DNA of 64,000 bases from Eucalyptus grandis (lineage: Eukaryota; Streptophyta; Magnoliopsida; Myrtales; Myrtaceae), in NCBI RefSeq assembly GCF_016545825.1, contig NC_052616.1, positions 8,866,001-8,930,000 on the forward strand. Reading direction: 5' to 3'. Each line of letters begins with the position of its first letter. Positions within the stretch are counted from its first letter, which is position 1. A model generated the notes under the pieces. The model ran no database searches. It saw only the letters and a program-made list of their open reading frames with translations, and had not been told where the DNA came from. Shown in pieces: positions 22,210 through 33,632 of the stretch. Made by a program: the position numbers and the translations under genes.

Positions 22210-24410
22210 TTTCCGGCCGGTTGCCACCCAGAAATTGTCCGTAGGATGTCATTTCGAGCAAAGCTGTCTAGGCCAATGACAGCTAGATGCCACCGCATCA
22301 GCGATTTCATAAGACAATTGGGTAAAGGACTACACTAAAATTTCCTTAGAGATTTAGAATTACAATGATAAAATTTTAAATTTTAAAATCAAATTAATAT
22401 ATGCGCAGTAAACAAAGGACGGATCTGGTGAATGTCCCTGTGGTTAAAGATTTTTTATCCCGATATCTACGTGCGTGCAAAATCCTGATGATATCTGCAA
22501 ACAATGCTAAGATGAAGAACACCCTTTCCGTGTCACCGTACTACCGGGTCACTCGCTCGGTGCAAATCATCTTTCTAACCTTGGCAGCGGTAAAGCCTGA
22601 GGAGGAGCATTTGGCAAGAATCTTCACGACACGCTACGACGAAAAGCTTGAACCTGTCGACAGCGGGAACCGAGTCAGTTGCCAACATTCAAGACTCACT
22701 CCTTCAAAAACTAATTCAAGACTCACTCCTTCAAAAACTAAGGCACTAATTTCTCATGTATAGACGTGTAGCAGTAAAAAAATTTCACCCTGAACTGATT
22801 CTAATTCTTATTGGAACGTCGATCTGATAGTTCTGTAAGTATGGATTGAAATATCTGTGTATTTATCCACTTCTTCTTCTTTTTTTTACCATTTTCCATG
22901 TTTTTAGTAGGAACTTCTAGTTGATGTTTTTTGTTTTCTAGATCTGCATGAATCGATGGTGAAGTGAGACACGATGGACGAGACGGATCCTTCGAGGACA
23001 GAGAGAGGAGGATGGCGGTAGCTACGGTTTGAACAGCTTCTATGTTTCAGTTCAGTTTTCGGGTCTTCACCTGAACAGAACCGTAACCGAAACGAATATA
23101 GAACCCGGATTCTCAAGCTTTTGCCTAACCAGAGAAGACTCGACCTGGGAAGACCCCTGTCGGATTTTAGGAAATGTAGCCGACGGATGCCGTAAAGATA
23201 AACGCGTGGAAAGCAGCGCCGCGTTCAACGAATCTTGTCCGGTTCTGAAATGGGGTTGTGCTAACACGGGTGTGGCTGTCAAAGAAAAATATGCCTTTCT
23301 CCGACACAAACCCGTGGAATTTTCAAAGCAAAACACAAATCTGTCGTAAAGAATGTGTTGCCGCGGATTGATCGTCTTTTTTCCAAGCTAACGGTACTGT
23401 TAGCGAAGCATTGTTTCTTTAATATATATATATATATATGGCCCTATGGGGAGGGGGGAGTCACCAGCTCCGTCGACGGGGAACTTGAGAAAGCTGAAAT
23501 CAGGAAACAAACGATCTCCATCTCGCTCAATTCATTCACAGTCCCCTTCCTCCCTCCCTCCCTCCCTCCCTTTCCACTTCCCGATGGTGTTCAACACCTT
23601 GACTTTCTTGCCCGACGATAATTACCTCAACACTCGCCCTGGCTCACCGCCGGCCTGGCCGCCTTCGCCCCCGGCTTCTCCTCAAGCTTCCATCTGTTGC
23701 GTCTGTTTTTTTCGGTAGATTCGACGGACTGCTGCTTCAGCATCGGTCCAGGTACGGTCCCTTCTCTGTCTTCGTCACGGTTTCGGTTGCCAGAAGCCTG
23801 ATTATCGTCCCCAATTCTTCCTGGAAATCGTCTGTTTCGCTGTGAAAATTGACCTGTACTCTCAATTTCGTGCTCCAGAGACGGAGGAGCTGTGGGGCAG
23901 ATACGGTACGAGAATCCCCTGGGAAGCAACGATTCGGCAGGGAAAGTGTACCGACGGGTGAGGTTTTCGAGAGCTGTCGTCGGGATTAACATATCCTTCA
24001 TCTTTTGCGATTGTTCCGGATTATTATATCAGCAGCCTCCGTGGGGCGACTCCCCCCTCTCTCAAAAAGTCATGAGCCTCTGTTTTCGATCGTCTCGACT
24101 CGTTAACTTTCTGAGAAACCGTGTGGCTCCTTCCCTCAACTCGTTATTATATTGAGTCGGATCTTCTTCGTCTCCCAAATCTGTACTGGTCAATGATTTG
24201 TCCCTTTGTTCCACACACATCGAGGACACCGAGGAACTTCTCCTTTTCACGCGCTCCTCTCATGCTCGCCACTCGATACGCGTGCGCACACACTCAGTTT
24301 TTTACTTGCTAGTCTATCACGCCACTTGTGAACGTCTGAGCTTAGTAGTCGCAAAAGATTAATATTTACTCCAAATGTAACTGGGTTTTAATTTCCTCAA
24401 ACTTTTGCAG
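22210..24410. other. Upstream region of g3
   Basis: 22400-23030 matches 42819-43325 in block 2. 23034-23440 has no counterpart there and holds a 106-codon frame (23029-23349) that I do not recognise. A (TA)n run lies near 23420. 23640-24310 matches 44220-44910, including the CTCGCCACTCGATACG segment where g1 has its TATA box. A 28-bp tandem duplication (TTCAAGACTCACTCC...) lies at about 22687-22742. I see no supported gene. Confidence 0.45.
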
Positions 24411-24979
24411 AAGTTGGTGCTGTTATTGGCACTACATGATGACAGAGGCAGGACCAAAGCCATGCGATTAGTTTCTTGTTTGCCAGGTATTGGCTCTCTC
24501 TCTAGTGACAGAGGCAGGGCCAAGGCCATGCGATTAGTTTCTGCTTTTGGAGGTATTGCTCTCTCTCTCTCTCTGTTTTTTTTTCCCTTCGTTCTCCAAC
24601 TGAATGTTCAAACCGTCACTGTAATAGTAATCATCTTTTTTTTTTTTTTTGGTAAGGATAGTAATCATCTTGTGGTTCAAATGTTCGGCTTTATCACCAA
24701 CCTTTGTCACATAATGCTTTCCAGGGATTGGATCTCTGTCTATGGACACAAAGGATAACAAACTAACGGTATCTGGCGAATTCGACCCGGTCAAGGTGGT
24801 GAGCAAACTGAGGAAATCTTGGCGCACAGAAATCGTGAGCGTGGGCAAAGAAGATGAGGGCAAGAAAGACGAGGGCAAGAAGAACGAAGATCTTGCGAAC
24901 GCCCTGCAAACGTACTATTCTACGCCGATCACATATTACTGTGCCCCACGAAGAGCCCTCGAGTTGTGTCATATGTTAA
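24411..24979 (+). pseudogene. HIPP g3: copy lacking exon 1, with a duplicated exon 2 segment
   Basis: A deletion joins the 5' region (CACTCAGTTTTTTACTTGCT, near 24310) to the 3' part of intron 1 and removes the TATA box, 5' UTR and exon 1. Exon 2 (from 24411) reads KLVLLLALHDDRGRTKAM. A second, partial copy of it follows near 24507-24553 (GACAGAGGCAGGGCCAAGGCCATG). Exon 3 starts at 24725 ([14 protein letters not shown], then [18 protein letters not shown]) with a linker and [15 protein letters not shown]. Loss of two bases near 24940 shifts the frame just before the end. In the other frame the CVIC box and TAA at 24977-24979 can still be seen. It is a pseudogene. Confidence 0.8.
24624..24669 (-). 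mobile_element. Tiny T-tract insertion with 12-bp target duplication (1)
   Basis: T15 (24636-24650) followed by GGTAAGG (24651-24657) lies between two copies of ATAGTAATCATC (24624-24635 and 24658-24669) in intron 2 of g3. Other HIPP copies have one uninterrupted copy of that word. Read on the minus strand the insert is CCTTACC followed by a poly-A tail, as expected of an extremely 5'-truncated SINE or LINE insertion. Confidence 0.7.
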
Positions 24980-26326
24980 AATTCTTTGTGCTCCCAGACC
25001 GAATCAGGACTTGGTTTGTGCACCGGGGAGGATTGAATAAGAAAGGTTGATCACGCCCTGTGAACACAAGAACGAGGAGTACTTTTTCGAGAATATTAAG
25101 CTTTTATTGCGTCGTTCGGTACTTGTATGTGCGTAGTGTGTATATGTAGAGAGATTGGTTTTTAGTTGAGGAGCTCAAGGTATGGAAGATCCATTATGTA
25201 TTCCATTTCGGTAAACGATTGTTTTCAGTGACTATGGAATGTGCGGTGGATGTTTCACATGGCTAAAATATTCCATCGCTGCCAGCAATTCTCACTGATG
25301 TTATCAGACTAGATTAATAATAATTCATTGACTTAGACCTTGACTTCAACATCAACTTCAAGGAACACAACAATCCAAAAAATGAAAGAGGGAAAAAAAA
25401 GATAGAAAGTTAATATCATAAAAAATTCTGAATTGTATGACAAATTTATCTAAAAATTATCAATATACCTAAGATAAGTTTATTCTCTATTAATTTCCGT
25501 CAAATTTTTAAATTAAGTGACACGTAACAGTTTATCGGTATAACCTTCATTTGTCATTTAGAATTTTTTATGGTCAAAAAATTAATTTTGAGTAAATTTG
25601 TTACATGTATATTAATTTAAGATTTCTTGTGGTATTAACTAGAGAGATGTGGTCCTATCAAAGATTAAGGAGGTGACGACGTCACCGTCCAGAGATTTTA
25701 TGGAGATCTCATGTTTCTCGCCCGTGTGTGAAACGCATACTTTCCCGGAAATTGGGCCGGAAATTTCCCAATTTCTCACCCTTCTGGCCTTTTTCGATTT
25801 GTCAAATTTCACGATTGAAGAAAAAGCTTCTTTGCGCGAGCAAAAATGTCTATATCGTATAGCCAAGTGGTGGCATTTTGACAGGGATGATGCAGACAGT
25901 GATGTCCGCTTTGATTCCTGTTCGATCGTCCGCCTTCTGCCTTTTGTCCTCACCCTCCCTCCCTCCCGTTAATTCGATCTTCACCTTGTTTATAACTAAG
26001 CAAAGCTTACAATGATCACAGCCAATAAGACCATAATCTTATCTTAGCAGGTAACTTTGATGAATTTTGGTAGATACATATCCACTTCTTTGGTTGATGG
26101 TCTAGATCCTAGTTACAGATTCATTCTTGAAGAGTGTGTGAAAGAATGGCTACAAGCTCACTATGGCCTGTCTAGAGAGCTAGTCAGCAAATCGTGTGCG
26201 TTAACTGGTTCAACACGAGTTGCTGAATCCAGATGACTTGCCATCAGCGAACCGCACATGTTCAGGAAAGATTGGACTTTATTGCTCACTTAGGGGAAGT
26301 GTAATTAACATTCTATTCTCTCAGAC
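24980..26326. other. g3 downstream sequence
   Basis: 25051-25990 matches the flank after g2/g5 and, from about 25525, the flank after the array (61490-61930). The 107-codon plus-strand frame at 25649-25972 is not conserved in frame among the copies. I see no gene. Confidence 0.45.
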
Positions 26327-26602
26327 TCAACTTACTACAAAAATAAGGAGCTGCAGATGTTTAATGGCATGTGATATCCACTTCTGCATAAGGAGAACCA
26401 CAGTATGAGCTGCAATACTCCGGTTTTCTCCAAGGCTATCAACCTTCTCGTGAGTTTTTGTTTTAAATTTAATAGCGGTCGTATCTTCTCCGAGCAACTC
26501 ACACACGTTTTTCCTGATAGCTTCCCTGTTTGGGCTGACTTTTGGTCTCTGGAGAATCAAGGGAGCATCCAAGTTTCCAAACTCATAACCTGCCTTGTGC
26601 AA
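26327..26602 (-). pseudogene. ispF: IspF C-terminal exon fragment, copy B
   Basis: It carries the same exon as copy A and is closer to the family consensus in places (YEFGNLDAPLILQRPKVSP, then THEKVDSLGENRSIAAHTVV). Compared with copy D, the bases that hold the splice acceptor have been deleted (near 26602-26608), and another deletion after LLMQKW changes the tail. It cannot be spliced as in the other copies, so it is a dead fragment. It lies after g3 in the position that copy D holds after the array. Confidence 0.75.
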
Positions 26603-27561
26603 ATGGACAAGGTTACATTTCTAATCTCTACAAACTGAAAGCAAGGAGGTGGAATACACTGACTATGATACTATCAGAAGCTGCAGAGATGAGTGCTCGA
26701 ATACACATGACACAGGTAATTATGAATAATGAATGAAATGTCTGCTTTAAGCAGATTAGGAGCAAATATGAAGATTTTCATCATCAACCAATGACGCTTA
26801 AAGTCGTAATGCGACTAAGTAACCAAAAACTGCCACCGCTGACTAGTGCCATTCCCACAGCAATACAAAGCCCTCTACAGGGCTAGACTACAGATTTGTA
26901 AGATCATCATCTCGCTACTACCTGTGTTCTTAATTCTTACTATCCTTACAATAGAAGTATCTGAAGTTCCAGTGCGCTTGATAAGGAGATGATGTATTTA
27001 ACAAACTGAAAGGTCAGCAAGTTCATATTGGCACAACAGCGAAACAACACACACCCCCTTTGATACTGGGAAAGGATCAAAAGACCATGCCACGCCCAAA
27101 ATAACTTTGACCTTCTAAGACACTCATTCTAGCAGTAAAGGAGAGAATTTTGTTAGTGGAACAGTTTTGATCATCTTGACCTCTGAAATGACCTAACTGC
27201 AAAATCTTCATTAGCGTTCAGGTCAACCCCAGAGAGAGCCCTACAAAATTCGGACCCCATCTTAAGTGCATGATCATAAATCTGCCTAAGCTTCATTCCT
27301 TCATACACAACTCATGACATTAAAGCAGCAGTGAATATACCTTAATTAGCATTCAAGTCAACCACCACAAAGAGCAATCTAGGCTTATGCTAAGTGCACC
27401 CGATTAATATTGTCAAAGCTTATGGTTGATTGATGGTTCGCATTGGTGCTTGGTAAACATCTCAAGGAAGGAATCACATGAACAACGCCATTTCCGAGCA
27501 ACGACAGTGGTTGTGGTATAACAACGCAGTCTATATTGCAACCTTCCTGTGCAAAAGTGGG
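26603..27561. other. Sequence upstream of IspF fragment B
   Basis: This is co-linear with 62620-63610 and, less closely, with 18053-19069. I see no gene. Confidence 0.45.
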
Positions 27562-28036
27562 GGAATTAAAAAAAAAAGTCTAAATTTATTGCAATGTGCC
27601 AATTTATTCTTAAATATTTTTATGTTTTGCTAATTTTGATCAAAAATCATTGATATGAATGCTAGTCATCTTACAAGATACGTCAAGCTCGGTGCTAACG
27701 TAAACATTTTTTAATAATAATTTATTTATTTTTCTTTTTCCTTCCAATATTATTATTATTTTTCTCTCTTTTTTCTTTTTTTTTTTTTTGCCAGCAAGCC
27801 CTCGCTAGTCACTAGCTTGGGTCGTGGCCCTTGCTCACAGCTAGCTAGGCCACTATGGCCCTCACCAGCCAAAACGAAAGGAAAAAAAAAAAAGATAAAA
27901 ATATTGATATATTTTAAAAAAATTGTAAGAATTGTCAATATTGACTTCGGTTGTGCCATGTAAAATGGACGTTGACGAATTCCCACCAAAAATAATCAGA
28001 ATAATTTAATTGATAAATTGTGAAAAAGATTTACGG
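27562..28036. mobile_element. MITE-like element with GC-rich core (fullest copy)
   Basis: The left part (AGTCTAAATTTATTGCAATG) and right part (ATTGTGAAAAAGATTTACGGCTT) are weakly complementary ends. Between them are a poly-T/pyrimidine tract (about 27725-27790), a GC-rich core (CAAGCCCTCGCTAGTCAC, about 27793-27870) and a poly-A/purine tract. The right border at about 28036 is clear because g4's upstream sequence then resumes in register with g1's (AATCGCAATGCAATTC). g1 lacks the element. The 77-codon minus-strand frame at 27756-27989 crosses the tracts and is not a gene. Confidence 0.5.
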
Positions 28037-28393
28037 CTTAATCGCAATGCAATTCTATCCAATGAAAAGCTTGAACCCGTCAACTACCTGAACTGAGTCG
28101 GTTGCCAAGAACAAAAGTCACCGAGTCGCGAGGGGCGACTCAACCGTGTCACTTCAAAAGCCTAGAGTCGTGAGGGGCGACTCGCCTCTCTCCCCCTCTC
28201 CCTCTCTCCCCTTCCTAAAGTGGCCATCCTCTGTTTTCGATCGCCTCGACTCGTTACTTTACTGAGAAACCGGGTGGCTCTTTCCCTTGACTCGTTATTG
28301 TATTGACTGGTCAATAATTTGTCCTTTGTTCTCCGCACCGCGTCCTCCAAGATACTTGCTCCTCTTCACGCACTCCTCTCTTGCTCGCCACTC
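28037..28393. other. Upstream region of g4
   Basis: Nearly identical to 14735-15106 upstream of g1, with small deletions (for example near 28111) and a longer CT run near 28190. I see no gene. Confidence 0.5.
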
Positions 28394-28401
28394 TATATTT
28401 A
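28394..28401 (+). promoter_or_regulatory. Variant TATA box of g4
   Basis: TATATTTA stands where g1 has TATATAAA, 137 bases before the ATG. The surrounding 300 bases are nearly identical, so the two paralogues may differ in promoter strength. Confidence 0.5.
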
Positions 28402-28530
28402 GCAACCCTTTTCGTCCCCCATACGTGCACACACTCAGTTGCAACTGGCTCCGAGTGTCCTTCTAGTGTCTTTAGCTTCCAAATCAGAAGTTAGAGCAGT
28501 CAGAATCTCAGTTCTTGAAACCCAAGAGAA

Positions 28531-29437
28531 ATGAAGGTAGATGTCTTGCCGTCCTTCGAGAAGCTCCTCTTTTTTTCATTTTTCTTTTTTGCATATTATG
28601 TGTATCTTGTTCACTTCTGTGAGATGGGGTTTCAATGTTACTCTCTCCGGGGTTTTCTTGGACACTTCTCTTGGTATCTCTCGTCTCGAGCTTCATGAGT
28701 TATCGCTTGCTTCTTTGCTGCTGTAATTGTTTATCGCATAGCATGATTGTATCTGTTTATGTGAATAAGAATGCTCGGAATACCAAATGATGCTTCGAAT
28801 TCTTATTCATTGTTGGTTATATATGGCTAACTTGTTTAACGCTGGTCTGTCGCACCACTCGTGAATGTCGAGTTCGGTCGTCGTTGTAAGAAATAAACAT
28901 TTACTCGAAATCTAACTGGTTTTTGATTTGCTCAATCTTTTGCAGAAGTTGGTGGTGAAAGTTGAACTACATGATGACAGAGACAGGAGAAAGGCCATGC
29001 GAGTAGTTTCTAGTTTTGAAGGTATTGGCCCTCTCCCTCTGTGTTTTTCCTTCTTTCTCCCACTGAATGTTCAAATTGTCACTGTGATAGTAATCATCTT
29101 GTGCTCGAAATGTTCGGCTTTATCACTAATCTTTCTCACATTATGCTTTCCAGGGATTGGGTCTCTGTCTATGGACTCGAAAGACAACAAACTGACGGTA
29201 TCCGGCGATTTCGACCCTGTCAAGGTGGTGAACAAACTGAGGAAATCTTGGCACACAGAAATCGTGAGCGTTGGAGCAGGCAAGGAAGATGATGGCAAGA
29301 AAGACGAGGGAAAGAAAGAAGAGGGAAAGAAGGACGATCAAGTCGCCAATCTCGAAGCCTATCAAACATACTCTCCTATACCGGTCACATATTACCATGT
29401 GCCCTGCTATGAAACCCCGAATTGTGTCATTTGTTGA
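28531..29437 (+). CDS. HIPP g4: HMA-domain protein with prenylation box (intact, 121 aa)
   Basis: The exons are 28531-28536, 28946-29021 and 29154-29437. This is block 2's counterpart of g1 and has the same first 69 residues: the HMA fold with HDDRDR in place of CxxC. GAGKEDD follows where g1 has GAAKEDD, then the same charged linker. The C-terminal tail differs: one codon is missing after VANL, the tail reads EAYQTYSPIPVTYYHV, then PCYETPN, and it ends with CVIC and TGA. The extra Cys at PCY is not in g1. The intron 1 donor is GTAGAT where g1 has GTGAGA, still acceptable. The predicted product is a prenylated, membrane-associated small HMA protein. Its precise function is unknown. Confidence 0.87.
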
Positions 29438-31027
29438 AATTGTTTATGCTTCCTGACCAATTCAGGACTTGGTTTGTGCACTGGAGAGGATTGAATAAGG
29501 TCGATTATGCCTTATGAACACAAGAACAAGTGAAGTACCTTTTCTAGAATATTAGGTTTTTGGTGTGTCATTCGGTACTTGTATGTGTTTAGGATGTATT
29601 TTGTAGAGAGATTGGTTTTCACTTGAGGAACTCAAGGTATGGAAGATCCACTATGTACTCCATTTTGGCAAACGATTGTTTTCAGCGACTGGAATATGCA
29701 GATGCAGTGGATGTTTTAAATCTTTTTTTGCTTGATATATTGAACAATCTGCAGGCAAAAACAGATATCGTTCATTTCGATCGCACTATCATCCTATGTC
29801 CTTAGGCTGTGGCAGTGGTAGCGGTTAGCTGATGAAACATACCTGGTATTTCTTTAGCAGCTTCCTGTCGTAATTTTGCCTCACAATCTTGTGAAAGGGT
29901 ATTCTGCTGGATAATAAAATTCATAAAAAGAGTAAGGTTAACTACTAAATGTGATCCATGCTGTGAACTCGTTGACTCGGTAATTGCTTTGGCTTATGGT
30001 AAATTTCAGTGACTGGTCAGGTCAAACGACTTCAGGCAAACTGCAAGCAAGCGGGACATACTCTGTTGAAACTTCACCAAAAACTTCTTAACCAAACCAA
30101 GATATGAAAGTGTAGCCTCGGACCTTGCATGCCAAACATTATTGTCATTTTCTTGTGTTGTTTTCTTAAATTTGATTGCGTGTGTCAACGACAGGTGAGC
30201 CATTTAACTAATCAGTGCCATTCTTATCTAATTAAATGAGAAGAAAAAGAAAACTTCTGTTTTGCTTTGTTTGGCAGTAATTGATGACATTGCTACCACC
30301 CTCATCTTTGATTGCGTATATATTCTCCTAAAGTTGAAGTAAAAAAGGGGGCTTATATGATCATTGTTTGTGGACTCGATGTGCTAGCCACAGTTGGGAT
30401 TCTCTTTTGTTCATCTTTGAAGACATTACTTATAATGGCAGATCATTTTCACTCAATCTTCTCCAGACCAGCAGCAATGGATGTCATCAATGAGTCATAC
30501 CAGCCAGGTATATTAGAAAGAGGCTGAGAAGTACACGTATTACGCCCAAGATTATCAAAAGCCTTTGGTTTAGTGGTGGATCTTTCAAGTTTTTCCTTCT
30601 ACCATTCTTCACCCTGTTTATAACTAAGCAAAGCTTATGACAATCACAGCCAGTAAGACCATAATCTTATCTTACCAGGTAACTTCGATGAATTTTGGTA
30701 GATACGTATCCACTTCCTCGGTCGATGATCTAGATCCTCATTACAGATTCATTCAGGAAGAGGGTGTGTGAAAGAATGGCTACAAGCTCGCTATGGCCTG
30801 TCTGCAGGGTCGGTCAGCAAATCATGTAAGTAATAGGTTCAACACAAGATGCTGGATCCACATGACTTCCCATCAATAAGTTAAAACATTTGGACATGAG
30901 CTGCAGCCTGCAGATATGATGAGACGTATATTGCAGACTCACTTTTGATGAACCGCACATGTTCAGGAAAGATAGGACTTTGTTGCTCACTTAGGGAGAG
31001 TGTAATTAACATTCTAATCTCTTGGAC
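29438..31027. other. g4 3' UTR and duplicated intergenic sequence
   Basis: Near-identical to 16166-17752. It contains no gene I can support. The 71-codon frame at 30312-30527 has a near copy at 17037-17252 but no family resemblance. Confidence 0.5.
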
Positions 31028-31327
31028 TCAACTTACCATTTGAGGCTCCAGAAATGAAGAGCTGCTGATGTTCGATGGCATGTGATATCTGCATACCCTC
31101 CACTTCCGCATAAGGAGAACCACAGAATGAACTGCAATACTCCGGTGTTCTCCAAGGCTGTCGACCTTCTCATGAGTTTTTGCTTTAAGGTTGACAGCTG
31201 TGGGATCTGCTCCGAGCAACTCACTTAAGTTTTTCCTGACAGCTTCCACATATGGGCTGACTTTTGGTCTCTGGAGAATCAAGTTGGCATCCGAGTTTCT
31301 AACCTCATAACCTGCCTCATGCACAAG
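31028..31327 (-). pseudogene. ispF: IspF C-terminal exon fragment, copy C
   Basis: This is the block 2 copy of fragment A, with the same acceptor and exon. It reads LVHEAGYEVRNSDANLILQ, then RPKVSPYVEAVRKNL, then LKAKTHEKVDSLGEHRSIAV. It keeps the THEKVDSLGE core better than A. As in A, codon TGG replaces the expected stop after LLMRK. No upstream IspF exons are visible up to about 32360. Confidence 0.75.
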
Positions 31328-32364
31328 CTGAACCGGAGGGTAACATCACACAAATTGACAAGGTTAGCTTGCTTATCTTTACAAACCAAAAGCAAGGCGG
31401 TGGAATACACTGACTATACTATCAGAAGCTGCAGGGAGGAGTGCTTGAATCCACATGACACAGGGTAATTATGAACAATGAATGAAATACCTGCTTTAAG
31501 CAGATTATGGGCAACCGTGAAGATTTTCATCATCAACCCATGACGCTTAAAGTTGCAATGCGACTAAGTAACCAAAAAGGGCCATCGCTGGCTAGTGCCA
31601 TTCCTACATCAATATAAAGCCCTCTGCAGGGCAAGACTACAAACTTGTAAGATCATCATCTGGCAAGTACCTGTGTTCTTAATTCTTACTATCCCTACAG
31701 TAGAAGTATCTGCAGTTCCAGTACACTTGATAAGGAGAAGACGTTTTAAACAAACTGAAAAATCAGCAATTACATATTGCCACAACATCAAAACAACACA
31801 GAGCCCCTGTTTTAAACAAACTGGGAAAGGATCAAGACCATACCACGCCCAAATAACTTTGACCTTCTAAAACACTCATTCTAGCACTAAAGGAGAGAAT
31901 TTTGTTAGTGGAACTGTCTTGATCATCTTGTCCTCTGACTCATGCCTCTGAAATGACCTAACTAAATAGTCTTAATTAGCATTCAGGTCAAACCCAGGAA
32001 GAGCCCCACAAAATTCGTACCTCATCTGAAGTGCATGATCATAAATCTACCTAAGCTTCATTCCTTCATACACAACATGACACTAAAGCAGCAGATAATG
32101 TGCCTTAAGCAGCAGATAATATGCCTTAATTAGCATTCAGGTCAACCACCACAAAGAGCTATCTAGGCTTCTGCGAAGCGCACCCAATAAATGGTGTCGG
32201 AGCTGGTGGTTGAATGGTGGCTCACTCTCAATATGTATCGGTGCTTGGTAAACATCTCATGGAAGGAATCACATGAGCAACACCATTTCCGGGCAACAAT
32301 GGTGATTGTGATATAGCAATGTCATCCAAATTGCAGCCTTCATGGGTGAAAGGGGGGAAAATTT
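31328..32364. other. Sequence upstream of IspF fragment C
   Basis: Near-identical to 18053-19069, with an extra short tandem duplication near 32085-32125 (AGCAGATAAT...GCCTTAA). I see no gene. Confidence 0.45.
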
Positions 32365-32689
32365 TCTAAATGTATTCCAATGTGTCAATTTATTCCTAAA
32401 TCTTTTTAGGATTTACCAATTTTGGCAAGAAATCAGTGATATGAATGCCAATCATCTTACCTAGCACAGGTTAGGTTGGCGCTAATGTGAGCATTTTTTA
32501 ATAATATTTTAAATTTTTTTTTTTTTTTTTTTTGCTTTTTAGTATCATTTCTTTCTTTTTTTTTTTTTTTTTTTTTTTTTTTGACAGCAAGGGCCAACAA
32601 GCCCTTGCCAGCCGCTGGTGAGGATCGTGGCCCTCACTCCCAACGAGTGTGGCCGCAATGGCCCTTCCCGGCTAAAATGGAAGGAAAAA
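32365..32689. mobile_element. Right-truncated MITE-like element fused to the g5 5' UTR
   Basis: Same arrangement as 19070-19384 before g2. The left arm, long poly-T runs (about 32515-32533 and 32557-32582) and GC core (CAAGGGCCAACAAGCCC) run directly into AAATCAGAAGTTAGAGCAG, the HIPP 5' UTR. The shared junction shows that the deletion predates the block duplication. Confidence 0.6.
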
Positions 32690-32737
32690 TCAGAAGTTAG
32701 AGCAGTTATCAATCTCAGTTCTCGAAACCCAAAAGAA

Positions 32738-33632
32738 ATGTCGGTGCGATTTCCTGAAGTCCTTCGAGAAGTCAAATCTCTTTTTTTGCATGCTATGCGT
32801 ATCTTGTTCACTTCTGTGAGATGGGGTTCTTGATGTTACTCTCTGCTGGGTTTTCTTGAAAACTTCTCTTGGTCTCTCTCCGTCTCAAGCTTCATGAGCT
32901 ATCGTTTCTTTCTTTGCTGTTGTAACTGTTTATCGCATAGCATGATTGTATCTGTTTATGTGAATAATAATGCTCGCAATATCAAATGAGGCGTTGAATT
33001 CTTATTCATTTTGGCCAACTTGTTCAGACGCCTGTCTATCACACCACTTGTGAATGTCGAGTTCAGTCGTCACCTCGAGAGGTTGATATTTACTCAAAAT
33101 CTAACTGGGTTTTGCTTTCCTCAAACTTCTGCAGAAGTTGGTGGTGAGAGTGGATCTACATGATGACAGAGACATGAGCAAGGCCATGCCAGTAGTTTCT
33201 GGTTTTGGAAGTATTGGCTCTCTCTGTCTCTGTTTTTTTCCTTCATTCTCCCACTGAATGTTCAAATCGCCACTGTAATAACTAATCATCTTATGCTCGA
33301 AATGTTCGGTTTTTTCACTAACCTTTGTCACATTATGCTTTCCAGGGATTGGGTCTCTGGCTATGGACTCGAAGGACAACAAACTAACAGTATCCGGCGA
33401 TTTCGACCTGGTCAAGGTTGCGAACAAACTGAGGGAATTCTGGCGCACAGATATTGTCAGTGTTGGACCAGCCAAGGAAGACGATGGCAAGAAAGACGAG
33501 GGAAAGAAAGAAGAGCGCAAGAAGGACGATCAAGTCGCCAATCTCGTAAAAGCCTATCAAGCATACTGTTCTACGCCGGTCACACATTACTGTGTGCCCC
33601 CAGAAGGGACCCTAAATTGTGTCATATGTTGA
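32738..33632 (+). CDS. HIPP g5: HMA-domain protein with prenylation box (open, 122 aa)
   Basis: The exons are 32738-32743, 33135-33210 and 33346-33632. Exon 1 is ATG TCG (Met-Ser). The HMA domain reads [18 protein letters not shown], then [18 protein letters not shown], with no CxxC. The exon 2-3 junction codes Arg (A|GG) where other copies have Gly, and the donor context is AA|GTATTG, not AG|GTATTG, which may weaken splicing. The linker and tail are intact and end CVIC. The native TATA segment is missing and a truncated MITE-like element abuts the 5' UTR, so expression would need a new promoter. The coding frame is intact where its sister g2 is broken. Confidence 0.75.

Noticed and set aside
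23029..23349. 106-codon plus-strand open frame upstream of g3
   Set aside because: There is no recognisable domain and no counterpart in block 2. It is possibly real but I cannot support it.
15244..33632. Reading the HIPP copies as metal-binding (CxxC) HMA proteins
   Set aside because: None of the copies has the CxxC pair. The loop is HDDRDR or GDEED-like, so I do not assign metal binding.
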